DNA from: SZUA-254 sp964596065
Lineage (GTDB): Bacteria; Bacteroidota; Ignavibacteria; UBA10030; SZUA-254
Direction: 5' to 3'
Assembly (NCBI GenBank): GCA_964596065.1
Contig: CAZQSM010000003.1
Location: 1 to 64,000, forward strand
DNA length: 64,000 bases
In this document: positions 1 to 7,908 of the stretch, one piece after another
Layout of the letters: each line of letters opens with the position of its first letter
Position numbering within the stretch: position 1 is the first letter of the stretch
Position numbers and translations under genes: made by a program
The notes under the pieces: generated by a model
Told to the model about the DNA's origin: nothing
Seen by the model: only the letters and a program-made list of their open reading frames with translations
Databases searched by the model: none

Positions 1-296
1 CGCACCGCCCGCTCGTAATTGAGGATCGCGGCCGGAATGTTGCCCGACTTGTAGAGGGCGTTCCCGAGGTTGTAATAGAGCGCCGGACTTTCGTATCCGT
101 TCGAGAGGATCTCTTCGTAGACGCGGACGGCCTCGGCGTATCTTCCCCCCCGGTAATGCTCGTTCGCCGACGTGAAATTCACGTCCGCCTCCTGGGCGTG
201 GAGCACCCCGGCGGAGAGCGTGAGGCCGGCGAGCAGCAGGACAATCAGCGCGGCCGGCAGCATGGTCGGCGGTATGGCGGCCGTCCATGTCTTCAT
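1..296 (-). CDS. batE: BatE-like TPR protein, N-terminal part (cut by window edge)
   Basis: The visible 98 residues begin MKTWTAAIPPTM. They hold a hydrophobic signal segment (about residues 9-30, ending near Ala-Gln) followed by tetratricopeptide-like helices (NEHYRGGRYAEAV, ALYYNLGNALYKSGN). The start ATG overlaps the batD stop in an ATGA junction, so translation is probably coupled. As the last gene after batA-batD it fits BatE, a periplasmic TPR/SH3-type protein of the Bacteroides aerotolerance operon. The rest, including any SH3 domain, lies outside the window, so the BatE name rests on order and the TPR start only. Confidence 0.8.
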   Translation of the reverse strand, partial: MKTWTAAIPPTMLPAALIVLLLAGLTLSAGVLHAQEADVNFTSANEHYRGGRYAEAVRVYEEILSNGYESPALYYNLGNALYKSGNIPAAILNYERAV

Positions 297-2152
297 CGAA
301 GCTCCTGCTCCAGGTCCTGGATCAATTTCTCCGCGCCGGAGTAGGTCTCCCCCATCCCCCGGTGGTCCTGGTCGGGGGCGAATCGCGCAAAGTCGCAGCG
401 GCTGATGATGGCCGAAAGCGCGCTCACCGATTCCGGCTTCGCGCCCCTCGCCCCGAGGCCGCCGCAGATGGCGTCGAGCCCGAGGTCAGCCTGGGTGAAA
501 CCGAGCTTGTCGGCGCAGTAGCCCCACAGCGCCTTCGACACCTCGGTGTGGAACGCCTCGCTGTCGCCGGACGAGAGGAGCTCCTTGGCCTTCGCGAGCC
601 GGCGCCTGGCGATGTTGCGGGCCTTCCTCGCGCGGAGCCCGGCGACGTCGCCCAGCACCCTCTCCCGCCGCCGCATCACGACCAGGAAGAGGGCGAAAAA
701 CGCGACGGGTGACGCGGCCATCACGAAGAAGAAGGGGGAGCCGGCGAAACGGTCGCCGCGCTTCGAGAGCGTCACGTCGTCGCTCCTGATGAAGCGGATG
801 TCTTCGCCGAGCAGCCTGACGTCTTCCCTGCTGAGTCCCGATCCCTGCGCGATCGTCCCGCCCTTGTCGGAGCCCTTCGACACCGATATCACAAATTCGC
901 CGCTCCGGAGCGTCGCGTATTCCCGCCGCGACGGGTCGAAATATGAAAAGGCGACGGCCGGAATCCGCTGCTCGCCGGCGTGGCGGGGAATGAGGAGGTA
1001 TTCGAACGTCCTGACGCCTGACACGACCGTCTTCCCCTTCGAGCCCTGGTCGGAAATTTTCGGGTCATAGATGTCGAAGTCCGCCGGGAATTTCAGCGCC
1101 GGGGCCTCCAGGAGCTTGATGTTGCCGGTGCCGGAGATCTTGACGCGGAAGGTCACCGGTTCGTTCTCCGCGACCTGCTCCCGGTCGGCCCACGCCTCCA
1201 TCGAGAATTTCCCCACCGCGCCGCCGAACCCGGGGGGGACCCCGTCGGAGGGAAGCGGCCGAACGGTGATTTTTTCGGGCCGAGTGCTGACGGTGTAGTT
1301 CACGTTCCTCGCGTTGCCGAAGAACGGGTCGTTGAAGAACTGGTCGAAGATGTCGTTCGATTTCCGCCTGGTCTGGACCTGGACGACGCACTCGATGTCC
1401 ATCGGCCCGAGGTCGAGCGTGCCGGAGCGCTGGGCGAAGAGGGCCACCTTTTTCAGGACGCCGACGCGGTACTGCTTCCCCTCGAACGTTTCGGTGGCGA
1501 GCTGGACCTGCTGGGGCACGTCGAGCTCCTCCGACCAGAATCCGGTGTACGACGGGACCTTCGAGAGGTTGTAGTTGACGACGTTCACCCTGGTGTAGAT
1601 CTTGTACGTCGCGGTGATCTGTTCCCCCTGCCAGGCGGTGCGCTTGTCGAGCTCCACCCGCAGGAAGAGGTTCTCGCCGATCTGGGCGGCGACGTCGTCA
1701 GTCTGCGCGGACGCGTTTGGCCGGGCGGATTGCGGCGGGGCCTTGCCGACGTTGATCGTGACCGGGCCGGTGGAATAGCGCTTGCCCCTGAGCTCGATCG
1801 TCGCCGGCCCGATGACCAGGTCCCCCTCCCGCCTCGGCTGGAGGATGTATCCGAAGGTGACCGACGTGCTGACCGCCCCGTTGATCATCTGGAAGTTCGT
1901 CGACTGGTTCGGCCCGGAGAGCACGGTGAAATCGCGGAAATCGGGGGGCCGGAAATTCTCCCCCGACTGCGATCCGGTGAGCTGGAAGCCGACCTCGACC
2001 CTGTCGCTGAGGGTGATCCTGGTCCGGTCGACCGTGGCCTGAAAGGTCACGTCCTCCTTCGCGGCCGCGGACGCCGCGTGGCCCGCGGCCGGCGCAAGCA
2101 GCAGCCCGGCGGCCAGGGCCAGGAGGGACAAGATTCCGGCGCGCGCTACCAA
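293..2152 (-). CDS. batD: BatD oxygen-tolerance protein, membrane-anchored
   Basis: A 619-aa protein with an N-terminal signal peptide (about 1-27). A long beta-rich periplasmic part follows (VTFQATVDRTRITLSDRVEVGFQLTG is a typical BatD opening), then one transmembrane helix near residues 470-492 and a cytoplasmic C-terminal helical domain of about 120 residues. The order matches the BatD family. The start is a TTG overlapping the batC stop (TTGGTAG), with a GGAG ribosome site just upstream; no nearby ATG gives a signal peptide. It probably works with the VWA proteins BatA and BatB at the inner membrane. The biochemical role of BatD is not established in any organism I know of. Confidence 0.9.
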   Translation of the reverse strand: MVARAGILSLLALAAGLLLAPAAGHAASAAAKEDVTFQATVDRTRITLSDRVEVGFQLTGSQSGENFRPPDFRDFTVLSGPNQSTNFQMINGAVSTSVTFGYILQPRREGDLVIGPATIELRGKRYSTGPVTINVGKAPPQSARPNASAQTDDVAAQIGENLFLRVELDKRTAWQGEQITATYKIYTRVNVVNYNLSKVPSYTGFWSEELDVPQQVQLATETFEGKQYRVGVLKKVALFAQRSGTLDLGPMDIECVVQVQTRRKSNDIFDQFFNDPFFGNARNVNYTVSTRPEKITVRPLPSDGVPPGFGGAVGKFSMEAWADREQVAENEPVTFRVKISGTGNIKLLEAPALKFPADFDIYDPKISDQGSKGKTVVSGVRTFEYLLIPRHAGEQRIPAVAFSYFDPSRREYATLRSGEFVISVSKGSDKGGTIAQGSGLSREDVRLLGEDIRFIRSDDVTLSKRGDRFAGSPFFFVMAASPVAFFALFLVVMRRRERVLGDVAGLRARKARNIARRRLAKAKELLSSGDSEAFHTEVSKALWGYCADKLGFTQADLGLDAICGGLGARGAKPESVSALSAIISRCDFARFAPDQDHRGMGETYSGAEKLIQDLEQELR

Positions 2153-2889
2153 TCCTTCTCCACCCGGACCTTCACCGGGACCTTCTGTTGCAGCTTTTTC
2201 TTCACATCCTGTTCCTGTTTTCTCAGGGCCTCGAGGATCCGTTCGGCGTCGGCCTTCGAGATCTGGTCCTTCGGCTCCCGGGGCTGTTGTTTCCCCTGTT
2301 GCTGTTTCTCCTTGTCGCCGGACTGATCCTGCTGTTGTTGATCGTCCTTTTTTTGATCGTTCTTGTCCTGCCGGTCTTTCTGCTCCTGTTTGTCCTTCTG
2401 GTCCTTGTCCTTGTTCTCTTTCTGCTCCTTCTGCTGCTGCTGCTGCTGTTGTTGCTGTTGTTGGAGCAGCCGCTTCGCGTACTCGAGGTTGTAGCGCGTG
2501 TCCTCGTCGTGGGGGGCGAGCTTCAGCGACTCCTTGTAGGCGCCGATGCTCTCCTCGTACTTCTTCCCCTTGAGGAGCGCGTTCCCCAGGTTGTGGTACG
2601 CCTGCGCCTTCACGTCACGGTCGGCGGCGGACGCGACCGCCGCTTCGTACTGTCCGGAGGCCTCGTCGAAGCGCCCCTGCTGGTAGAGGGCGTCGCCGAG
2701 GTTGAACTTCGCCGTGACCGGGTCCTCCGCGGCCTCGAGCGCCTTGCGGTAACTCACCTCGGCGTCGGGATACTGCGCCTTCTCGTAGAGCGTGTTCCCC
2801 TCGCGCACGAGCGCGCGGTCGGACTGCGCCCGGACGGGCGCCGCGAGGAGCCACGCGCCGGCGAAGGCGACCACCAGGGCGCGTTTCAC
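2146..2889 (-). CDS. batC: BatC, TPR protein with glutamine-rich tail
   Basis: The start chosen is a GTG overlapping the batB stop (GTGA). It gives 247 aa beginning VKRALVVAFAGAWLLAAPVRAQS, a clean signal peptide; an upstream ATG would add 21 residues and bury that signal. Residues of about 28-140 are TPR repeats (GNTLYEKAQYPDAEVSYRKAL, NLGNALLKGKKYEESIGAY). They are followed by a low-complexity region rich in Gln, Lys and Asp with an uninterrupted run of 11 Gln, then a short helical end. The family is periplasmic and thought to scaffold the Bat complex. Confidence 0.88.
   Translation of the reverse strand: MKRALVVAFAGAWLLAAPVRAQSDRALVREGNTLYEKAQYPDAEVSYRKALEAAEDPVTAKFNLGDALYQQGRFDEASGQYEAAVASAADRDVKAQAYHNLGNALLKGKKYEESIGAYKESLKLAPHDEDTRYNLEYAKRLLQQQQQQQQQQQKEQKENKDKDQKDKQEQKDRQDKNDQKKDDQQQQDQSGDKEKQQQGKQQPREPKDQISKADAERILEALRKQEQDVKKKLQQKVPVKVRVEKDW
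2431..2463 (-). repeat. CAG/CAA trinucleotide run encoding polyglutamine in batC
   Basis: Eleven consecutive glutamine codons (six ctg, two ttg, one ctg, two ttg on the plus strand). The codons are mixed rather than a pure microsatellite, so slippage is possible but damped. The surrounding region is also Gln/Lys/Asp-rich. Confidence 0.9.
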
Positions 2890-3923
2890 GTCCCCACCCT
2901 GAAGAGCTTCGCCGCGACCGGCCAGCGCCCGCCGCGCTCGGAGATGAACCATTCCAGGAGCAGGAGCAGCAGGGCCGCCCCGAGGAAGAACTGGAAGCGG
3001 TCCTCGTAATCGGTGAAGATCCTGGCGCCGAATTCCTTTTTTTCCATCGAGGATATTTCCCTGAAAATGTCGTCGAATTCGTTCTGCCGGTTCGTGGCGC
3101 GGACGTAGACGCCGCCTCCGGCCTCCGCGATCTCCCGCAGCATCCCCTCGTTCAGCCGCGAGAGGACCACCGCGCCGTCCCCGTCCTTCCTGAACCCGGC
3201 GACCGCGTTGTTTTCATAGACCGGTATCGGCGATCCCTCCGCCGACCCCATCCCGATGGTGTGGATCACCACCCCTTCCTCCCGCGCCTTCTTCGCCTCG
3301 CCCAGCGCGTCGTCCTCGTGGTTCTCCCCGTCGGTGATCAGGATGATGACCTTGTGTTTTTTCTCCCCCGCGATGAACGATTCCATCGCGAGCCGGATCG
3401 CCGAACCGATGGCCGTTCCCGGGACCGGGACGGCGTCGGTGTCGACGGTGTTGAGCACCAGGCGGACCGAGGCGTAGTCTGTCGTCAGCGGGAGCTGGAG
3501 GTAGCTCTGGCCCGCGAAGACGATCAGGCCGACCCTGTCGTTCTGGAGGTCGTCGAGCATCCGCGAGATGTTCTGTTTCGCGTGGTCGAGGCGGTTCGGC
3601 CTGATGTCCTCGGCCTTCATGCTGTTCGAGACGTCGAGGGCGATGACCGCGTCGACCCCCTCCCGCCTCACCTCCTCCATCTTCGTCCCGATCTGCGGGT
3701 TCGCCAGGCCCAGCACCAGGAAGAGCAGCGCGAAGGCCAGGAGCGTGAATTTCATCCCGCGCCGGTACTTCCCGGGGGAATCGACCAGCCCCGAGAGCAG
3801 CGCCGGGTCGCCGAACCGGGCGAGCATCGCCGCCCTCCGCCTGGCGGAGTAATAGTACAGGATCGTCACCGGGACCAGGACGAGCAGTCCGTACAGGTAT
3901 TCGGGATGGGCGAGGCGGATCAT
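2886..3923 (-). CDS. batB: BatB, von Willebrand factor A domain membrane protein
   Basis: A 345-aa protein with two N-terminal membrane helices (about 7-25 and 57-77), a VWA domain (about 90-270) and a C-terminal helix near 312-330. The metal-ion-dependent adhesion site is intact (DxSxS seen as DVSNSMKAED, and the later ITDGENHED). This is the standard BatB layout. The start ATG lies 4 nt after the batA stop. VWA-MoxR systems are thought to assemble or activate partner proteins; here the MoxR ATPase is encoded five genes upstream in the same run. Confidence 0.92.
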   Translation of the reverse strand: MIRLAHPEYLYGLLVLVPVTILYYYSARRRAAMLARFGDPALLSGLVDSPGKYRRGMKFTLLAFALLFLVLGLANPQIGTKMEEVRREGVDAVIALDVSNSMKAEDIRPNRLDHAKQNISRMLDDLQNDRVGLIVFAGQSYLQLPLTTDYASVRLVLNTVDTDAVPVPGTAIGSAIRLAMESFIAGEKKHKVIILITDGENHEDDALGEAKKAREEGVVIHTIGMGSAEGSPIPVYENNAVAGFRKDGDGAVVLSRLNEGMLREIAEAGGGVYVRATNRQNEFDDIFREISSMEKKEFGARIFTDYEDRFQFFLGAALLLLLLEWFISERGGRWPVAAKLFRVGT

Positions 3924-3927
3924 CGCG

Positions 3928-4911
3928 TCACGGAATTTTTCTGAAGAGCGTCAGCGACATCAGGATCTCCCCGAGCAGCAGGAACCCCGCCAGAAAGCCG
4001 GCGGCGTAGAAATCCTCCTTGTGCCGCCGGAATTGCGTGACCTCGATCTTCGTCTTTTCGAGCCGGTCGATTTCGGCATAGATCGTCCTGAGCTTGTCGT
4101 TATCGGTCGCCCGGAAATAGGTTCCGCCGGTTTGTACGGCGATTTTATTCAAAAGTTCCTCGTCGATTTCGACGGGCACGTTGCGGTACTGCGTGCCGAG
4201 CGGCGTCTGCACCGGGTAGGGGGCCATGCCCATCGTCCCCACGCCGACGGTGTAGACCCGGATCCCGAAGGTGGACGCGATCCCGGCAGCGGTCATCGGG
4301 TCGATGGCGCCCTTGTTGTTCACCCCGTCGGTGAGGAGGATGATCACGCGGCTCTTGCTCTGGCTGTCCTTGAGGCGGGAGACGGCCGTGGCGAGGCCCA
4401 TCCCGATGGCGGTGCCGTCCTCGATCAGGCCGCTTTTCACGCCGGCGATCAGCGTCTTCACGACCTCGTGGTCGAGCGTGATCGGGCACTGCGTGAAGCT
4501 CTCCCCCGCGAAGACGACGAACCCGATCCGGTCGTTCGGCCGCCCGTCGACGAACTCCACCGCCACCGCTTTCGCCGCTTCGATCCGGTTGGGGCGAAAA
4601 TCCTCGGCGAGCATGCTGCCCGAAACGTCGGTGACCAGCACGATGTCGATCCCCTCGGTCGAGACCTCCTCCCCCTCGGAACTGGTCTGGGGCCGGGCGA
4701 GCGCCACGATCACGAGCGCGAACGCCGCCAGCCGGAGGATGGCCGGCAGGTGCCTGAACCGCACCTTCCATCCCGGATTGCCCGATGAAAACGGTCCGAG
4801 CGTGGAGATCCTCAGCTCGGTGTGCGAACGCCGGCCCCGACGGAGGTACCAGAATGCCGCCGCCGGCACGGCCAGGAGGAGCCAGAAATATTCGGGGTTC
4901 GCGAACGTCAC
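3928..4911 (-). CDS. batA: BatA, von Willebrand factor A domain membrane protein
   Basis: A 327-aa paralogue of BatB with N-terminal helices, a VWA domain carrying an intact MIDAS (DVSGSMLAEDF, LLTDGVNNKG) and a C-terminal helix (about 300-318). The start is GTG overlapping the upstream stop in a GTGA junction. Tandem batA-batB of similar length is typical of the Bacteroidota Bat operon. Confidence 0.92.
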   Translation of the reverse strand: MTFANPEYFWLLLAVPAAAFWYLRRGRRSHTELRISTLGPFSSGNPGWKVRFRHLPAILRLAAFALVIVALARPQTSSEGEEVSTEGIDIVLVTDVSGSMLAEDFRPNRIEAAKAVAVEFVDGRPNDRIGFVVFAGESFTQCPITLDHEVVKTLIAGVKSGLIEDGTAIGMGLATAVSRLKDSQSKSRVIILLTDGVNNKGAIDPMTAAGIASTFGIRVYTVGVGTMGMAPYPVQTPLGTQYRNVPVEIDEELLNKIAVQTGGTYFRATDNDKLRTIYAEIDRLEKTKIEVTQFRRHKEDFYAAGFLAGFLLLGEILMSLTLFRKIP

Positions 4912-5975
4912 CGGGCTGCCTCGACATCATCCGGCCGCTCGCCGGCGCCGGCGGTCATTGACCCGGCCGCCGCGTCGGAGGCCGGCGTCATATCGGCGCC
5001 GCGTTTTCTTCGCGTCGTTTCGACGAACGTCACCGCGCCGGAAAAACTCCGCTCATTCTCCTCAGGGGCCGGGATGAATTTGGCGAACTTCACCAGGTCC
5101 GACCGCAACAGCAGGTCGCGCAGGCCGGCGAGGGGCTCGCGTCCGAGGCCCGACACCGGACCGCTCCCGAGGATCTCCCCGGACGTCGATTCCATCGCGG
5201 GTACGTCGAACCTGCGCTCGATGTAGGCGCGGAGCACGTCCGAGAGGGCCGTGTGGTATTCCTTGACTTTTCCGCGCTGCCAGAGCCGTTCCGATCCGAT
5301 CGACCTGAGCGCCTCGAGGGCCACCTCGTCCTCCGGGCGCGGGGGCGGCCCCGGGATGAACGCCTCCCCCCGTTTCCGTTTTTTCAGGAGGCGGACGACG
5401 AGCCACGCGAGGAGCGCCGCGGCGATGATCCCGACGGCGTACGGGAGGAGTTCCGCGAACGTCAGCGGGACGTCGAGCGGCGGCTTGATCGCCCTGATCT
5501 CCGCGGACGTATCGACCTCGACGCCGCGGAAATGGAGCGTGACGGGCAATCCCGAAGCCCTGCGCACGGTGGTGTCCGACGGCGTCGTGTACCAGGCGAC
5601 GAACGGCGGCACGACGTGCATCCCGGTGTCGAACGCCGTCACCGTGTAGACGCGCATCAGGGTCTGACCGGCGCCCGGGCCGAGGCCGGACCCGGCGGCG
5701 TCGCCGGAATCGACGCGGACGATTTCAAGGCCCCGGAGGGAATCGGCGGGGCCGACGTTTCGCACCAGGGCGCCGGAGGGATATTCCACCGTGACGGTGA
5801 TCCTCGCCTGCTCGCCGACCCGGCGGGATACGGTATCCGCGGCGGCGGCGATCCGGACATCCTGCGCCCGGAGCGCTCCCGCGAACGCGATGGTCGACGC
5901 GAGGAGGGCGACGCGCAGCGACAGCGCGCCGCGCGAGCGCCGTCCGCGACGGCGGCCGGGTCGGGTCGTCACCAT
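4908..5975 (-). CDS. DUF4381-like membrane protein of the Bat operon
   Basis: A 355-aa protein starting MVTTRPGRRRGRRSRG. It has an Arg-rich n-region and signal-like segment (to about residue 40), a beta-rich periplasmic part (VRIAAAADTVSRRVGEQARITVTVEY), one membrane helix (VGIIAAALLAWLVVRLL) and a cytoplasmic tail with ALSDVLRAYIERRFDVPA. The tail resembles that of DUF4381/BatD-like proteins, which usually lie between the DUF58 and VWA genes. The ATG at 5975 overlaps the DUF58 stop by 7 nt; a GTG three bases later would give a 4-nt overlap. I know of no assigned biochemical function. Confidence 0.75.
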   Translation of the reverse strand: MVTTRPGRRRGRRSRGALSLRVALLASTIAFAGALRAQDVRIAAAADTVSRRVGEQARITVTVEYPSGALVRNVGPADSLRGLEIVRVDSGDAAGSGLGPGAGQTLMRVYTVTAFDTGMHVVPPFVAWYTTPSDTTVRRASGLPVTLHFRGVEVDTSAEIRAIKPPLDVPLTFAELLPYAVGIIAAALLAWLVVRLLKKRKRGEAFIPGPPPRPEDEVALEALRSIGSERLWQRGKVKEYHTALSDVLRAYIERRFDVPAMESTSGEILGSGPVSGLGREPLAGLRDLLLRSDLVKFAKFIPAPEENERSFSGAVTFVETTRRKRGADMTPASDAAAGSMTAGAGERPDDVEAAR

Positions 5976-6844
5976 CGCTTCTCCCTCATCCGGAAAAACA
6001 TCATCAGCGGCTTCACGTATGGCTGGTCCGTCCTGATCCTGATCTCGTCGAGGCCCGACCGGCGGAAGATCCTGGTCCTGGCCTCCTCCATCGCCCTCCA
6101 CCAGCGGGCGTACGCCTCGCGCACCTTTCTGTCGCCCGCGTCCACCCACCGGGCCTCCCCCGTCTCGGCGTCCACCGTCCGCATCAGGCCCACCGGCGGG
6201 AGGTCGGCCTCCCTCGGGTCGAACAGCTTGATCCCGACGAGGTCGTGCTTCTTTCCGGCGATCTTGAGCGCGTCCTCGTATCCCTCGTCGATGAAATCGG
6301 AGATCAGGAAGACGATGCTCCGTTTCCTGATCGCGCCGGTGAGGAAGCGCAGGCCGCCGGTGATGTCGGTGCGCCGGTGTTCGGGCCGGAAATCGATCAC
6401 CTCGCGGAGGATCCGCAGGACGTGCGAGCGCCCCTTCTTCGGCGGGATGAACTTCTCGACGCGGTCGCTGAAGAAGATGACGCCCACCTTGTCGTTGTTC
6501 TTCAGGGCCGAGAAGGCGAGCACGGCGCAGAGTTCGGCGGCGGTGTCGCGTTTGAACTGGTGCGCGGTGCCGAAATCCCCCGAGCCGCTCACGTCCACCA
6601 GGAGGATGACCGTGAGTTCGCGCTCCTCCTCGAAGACCTTGACGAAGGGGTGGTTGAAGCGGGCGGAGACGTTCCAGTCGATGGTCCGGACGTCGTCCCC
6701 GAACTGGTATTCCCGCACCTCGGAGAACGCCATCCCGCGCCCCTTGAAGACGCTGTGGTATTCGCCCGAGAAGATCTGGTTGACGAATCCGCGGGTCCGG
6801 ATCTCGATCGACCGGACTTTTTTCAGGAGTTCAGCGGTTTCCAT
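5969..6844 (-). CDS. DUF58 domain protein (VWA-like partner of MoxR)
   Basis: A 291-aa protein with the DUF58 hallmark GRGMAFSEVREYQFGDDVRTIDWNVSAR, followed by a degenerate VWA-like fold (ILLVDVSGSGDFG, FLISDFIDEGYEDAL). The ATG at 6844 is preferred; a TTG two codons upstream is possible. DUF58 genes sit directly after moxR in most Bat operons, as here (about 36 nt apart), and the protein is thought to be a substrate or adaptor of the ATPase. No signal peptide is seen, so it is probably cytoplasmic. Confidence 0.92.
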   Translation of the reverse strand: METAELLKKVRSIEIRTRGFVNQIFSGEYHSVFKGRGMAFSEVREYQFGDDVRTIDWNVSARFNHPFVKVFEEERELTVILLVDVSGSGDFGTAHQFKRDTAAELCAVLAFSALKNNDKVGVIFFSDRVEKFIPPKKGRSHVLRILREVIDFRPEHRRTDITGGLRFLTGAIRKRSIVFLISDFIDEGYEDALKIAGKKHDLVGIKLFDPREADLPPVGLMRTVDAETGEARWVDAGDRKVREAYARWWRAMEEARTRIFRRSGLDEIRIRTDQPYVKPLMMFFRMREKRW

Positions 6845-6880
6845 CGGCAATGCCCGGGTCGGCCGCGGCGGTCGCCCCGC

Positions 6881-7867
6881 TCAGGGCACCTCGACCGCGT
6901 TGAGGATTTCATCGATGATCTGCTCCGGCGTCACGTTCTCGGCCTCGGCCTCGTACGTCACGGCGATCCGGTGGCGCAGGACGTCGTGGCAGACCGCCCG
7001 CACGTCCTCCGGGACCACGTACCCGCGCCGCCTGATGAAGGCGTACGCCTTCGAGGCGAGCGCCAGGTTGATCGTCGCCCGGGGGGAGGCGCCGTAGTTG
7101 ATGAGCGCCGAGAGTTTTTCGAGCTTGAAATTCTTCGGCTCGCGGGTGGCGAAGACGATGTCGAGGATGTACCGTTCGATCTTTTCGTCCATGTAGACGT
7201 CGCGCACGACCTCGCGCGCCTTCAGGATGCTCGCCGGGTCGACGACCGGGTTCGCCGCCGGTGCGCCGCCGGCGATGTTCTGCCGCATGATGAGCCGCTC
7301 CTCCTCGCGGCCGGGGTAATCGATCCTGACCTTGAGCATGAACCGGTCCACCTGCGCTTCGGGCAGCGGGTAGGTCCCCTCCTGCTCGATCGGGTTCTGC
7401 GTCGCCAGGACGAGGAACGGTTCTTCGAGTTTGAACGTCTGCTCGCCGATGGTGATCTGACGCTCCTGCATCGCCTCGAGGAGAGCGCTCTGCACCTTCG
7501 CCGGCGCGCGGTTGATTTCGTCGGCGAGGATGAGGTTGGCGAAGATCGGGCCCTTGCGGACGGTGAACTCGGAATTTTTCTGGTTGAAGATCATCGTCCC
7601 CACCAGGTCGGCGGGCAGGAGGTCGGGGGTGAACTGGACCCGCTGGAACTTCGCGCGGATGGCGGAGGAGAGTGTCTTGATGGCCAGCGTCTTCGCGAGC
7701 CCCGGCACGCCCTCCAGGAGGATGTGCCCGTTGCAGAGGAGCCCGAGGAGGAGCCGCTCGACCATCGCCTTCTGGCCGATGATCGTCCTGGCCACCTCCG
7801 TGATGAGGATGTCGGTGAACGCGCTCTCGCGCTGGATGCGCTCGTTGAGCGCGGCAATGTCAGTCAT
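6881..7867 (-). CDS. MoxR-family AAA+ ATPase
   Basis: A 328-aa AAA+ protein with Walker A GVPGLAKTLAIK, Walker B LILADEINRAP and a sensor region ATQNPIEQEGTYPLPEAQVDRF, all diagnostic of MoxR/RavA-type ATPases. The C-terminal lid domain contains INYGASPRATINLALASKAYAF. It is the first gene of the Bat run and is expected to remodel the membrane VWA proteins. A longer reading frame extends upstream but is antisense-type sequence overlapping argS; the ATG at 7867 gives the family's usual N-terminus. Confidence 0.95.
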   Translation of the reverse strand: MTDIAALNERIQRESAFTDILITEVARTIIGQKAMVERLLLGLLCNGHILLEGVPGLAKTLAIKTLSSAIRAKFQRVQFTPDLLPADLVGTMIFNQKNSEFTVRKGPIFANLILADEINRAPAKVQSALLEAMQERQITIGEQTFKLEEPFLVLATQNPIEQEGTYPLPEAQVDRFMLKVRIDYPGREEERLIMRQNIAGGAPAANPVVDPASILKAREVVRDVYMDEKIERYILDIVFATREPKNFKLEKLSALINYGASPRATINLALASKAYAFIRRRGYVVPEDVRAVCHDVLRHRIAVTYEAEAENVTPEQIIDEILNAVEVP

Positions 7868-7908
7868 GGCGTATCGTTGTGGTTGTTGCGTGGATGGGGT
7901 GAAAAACC

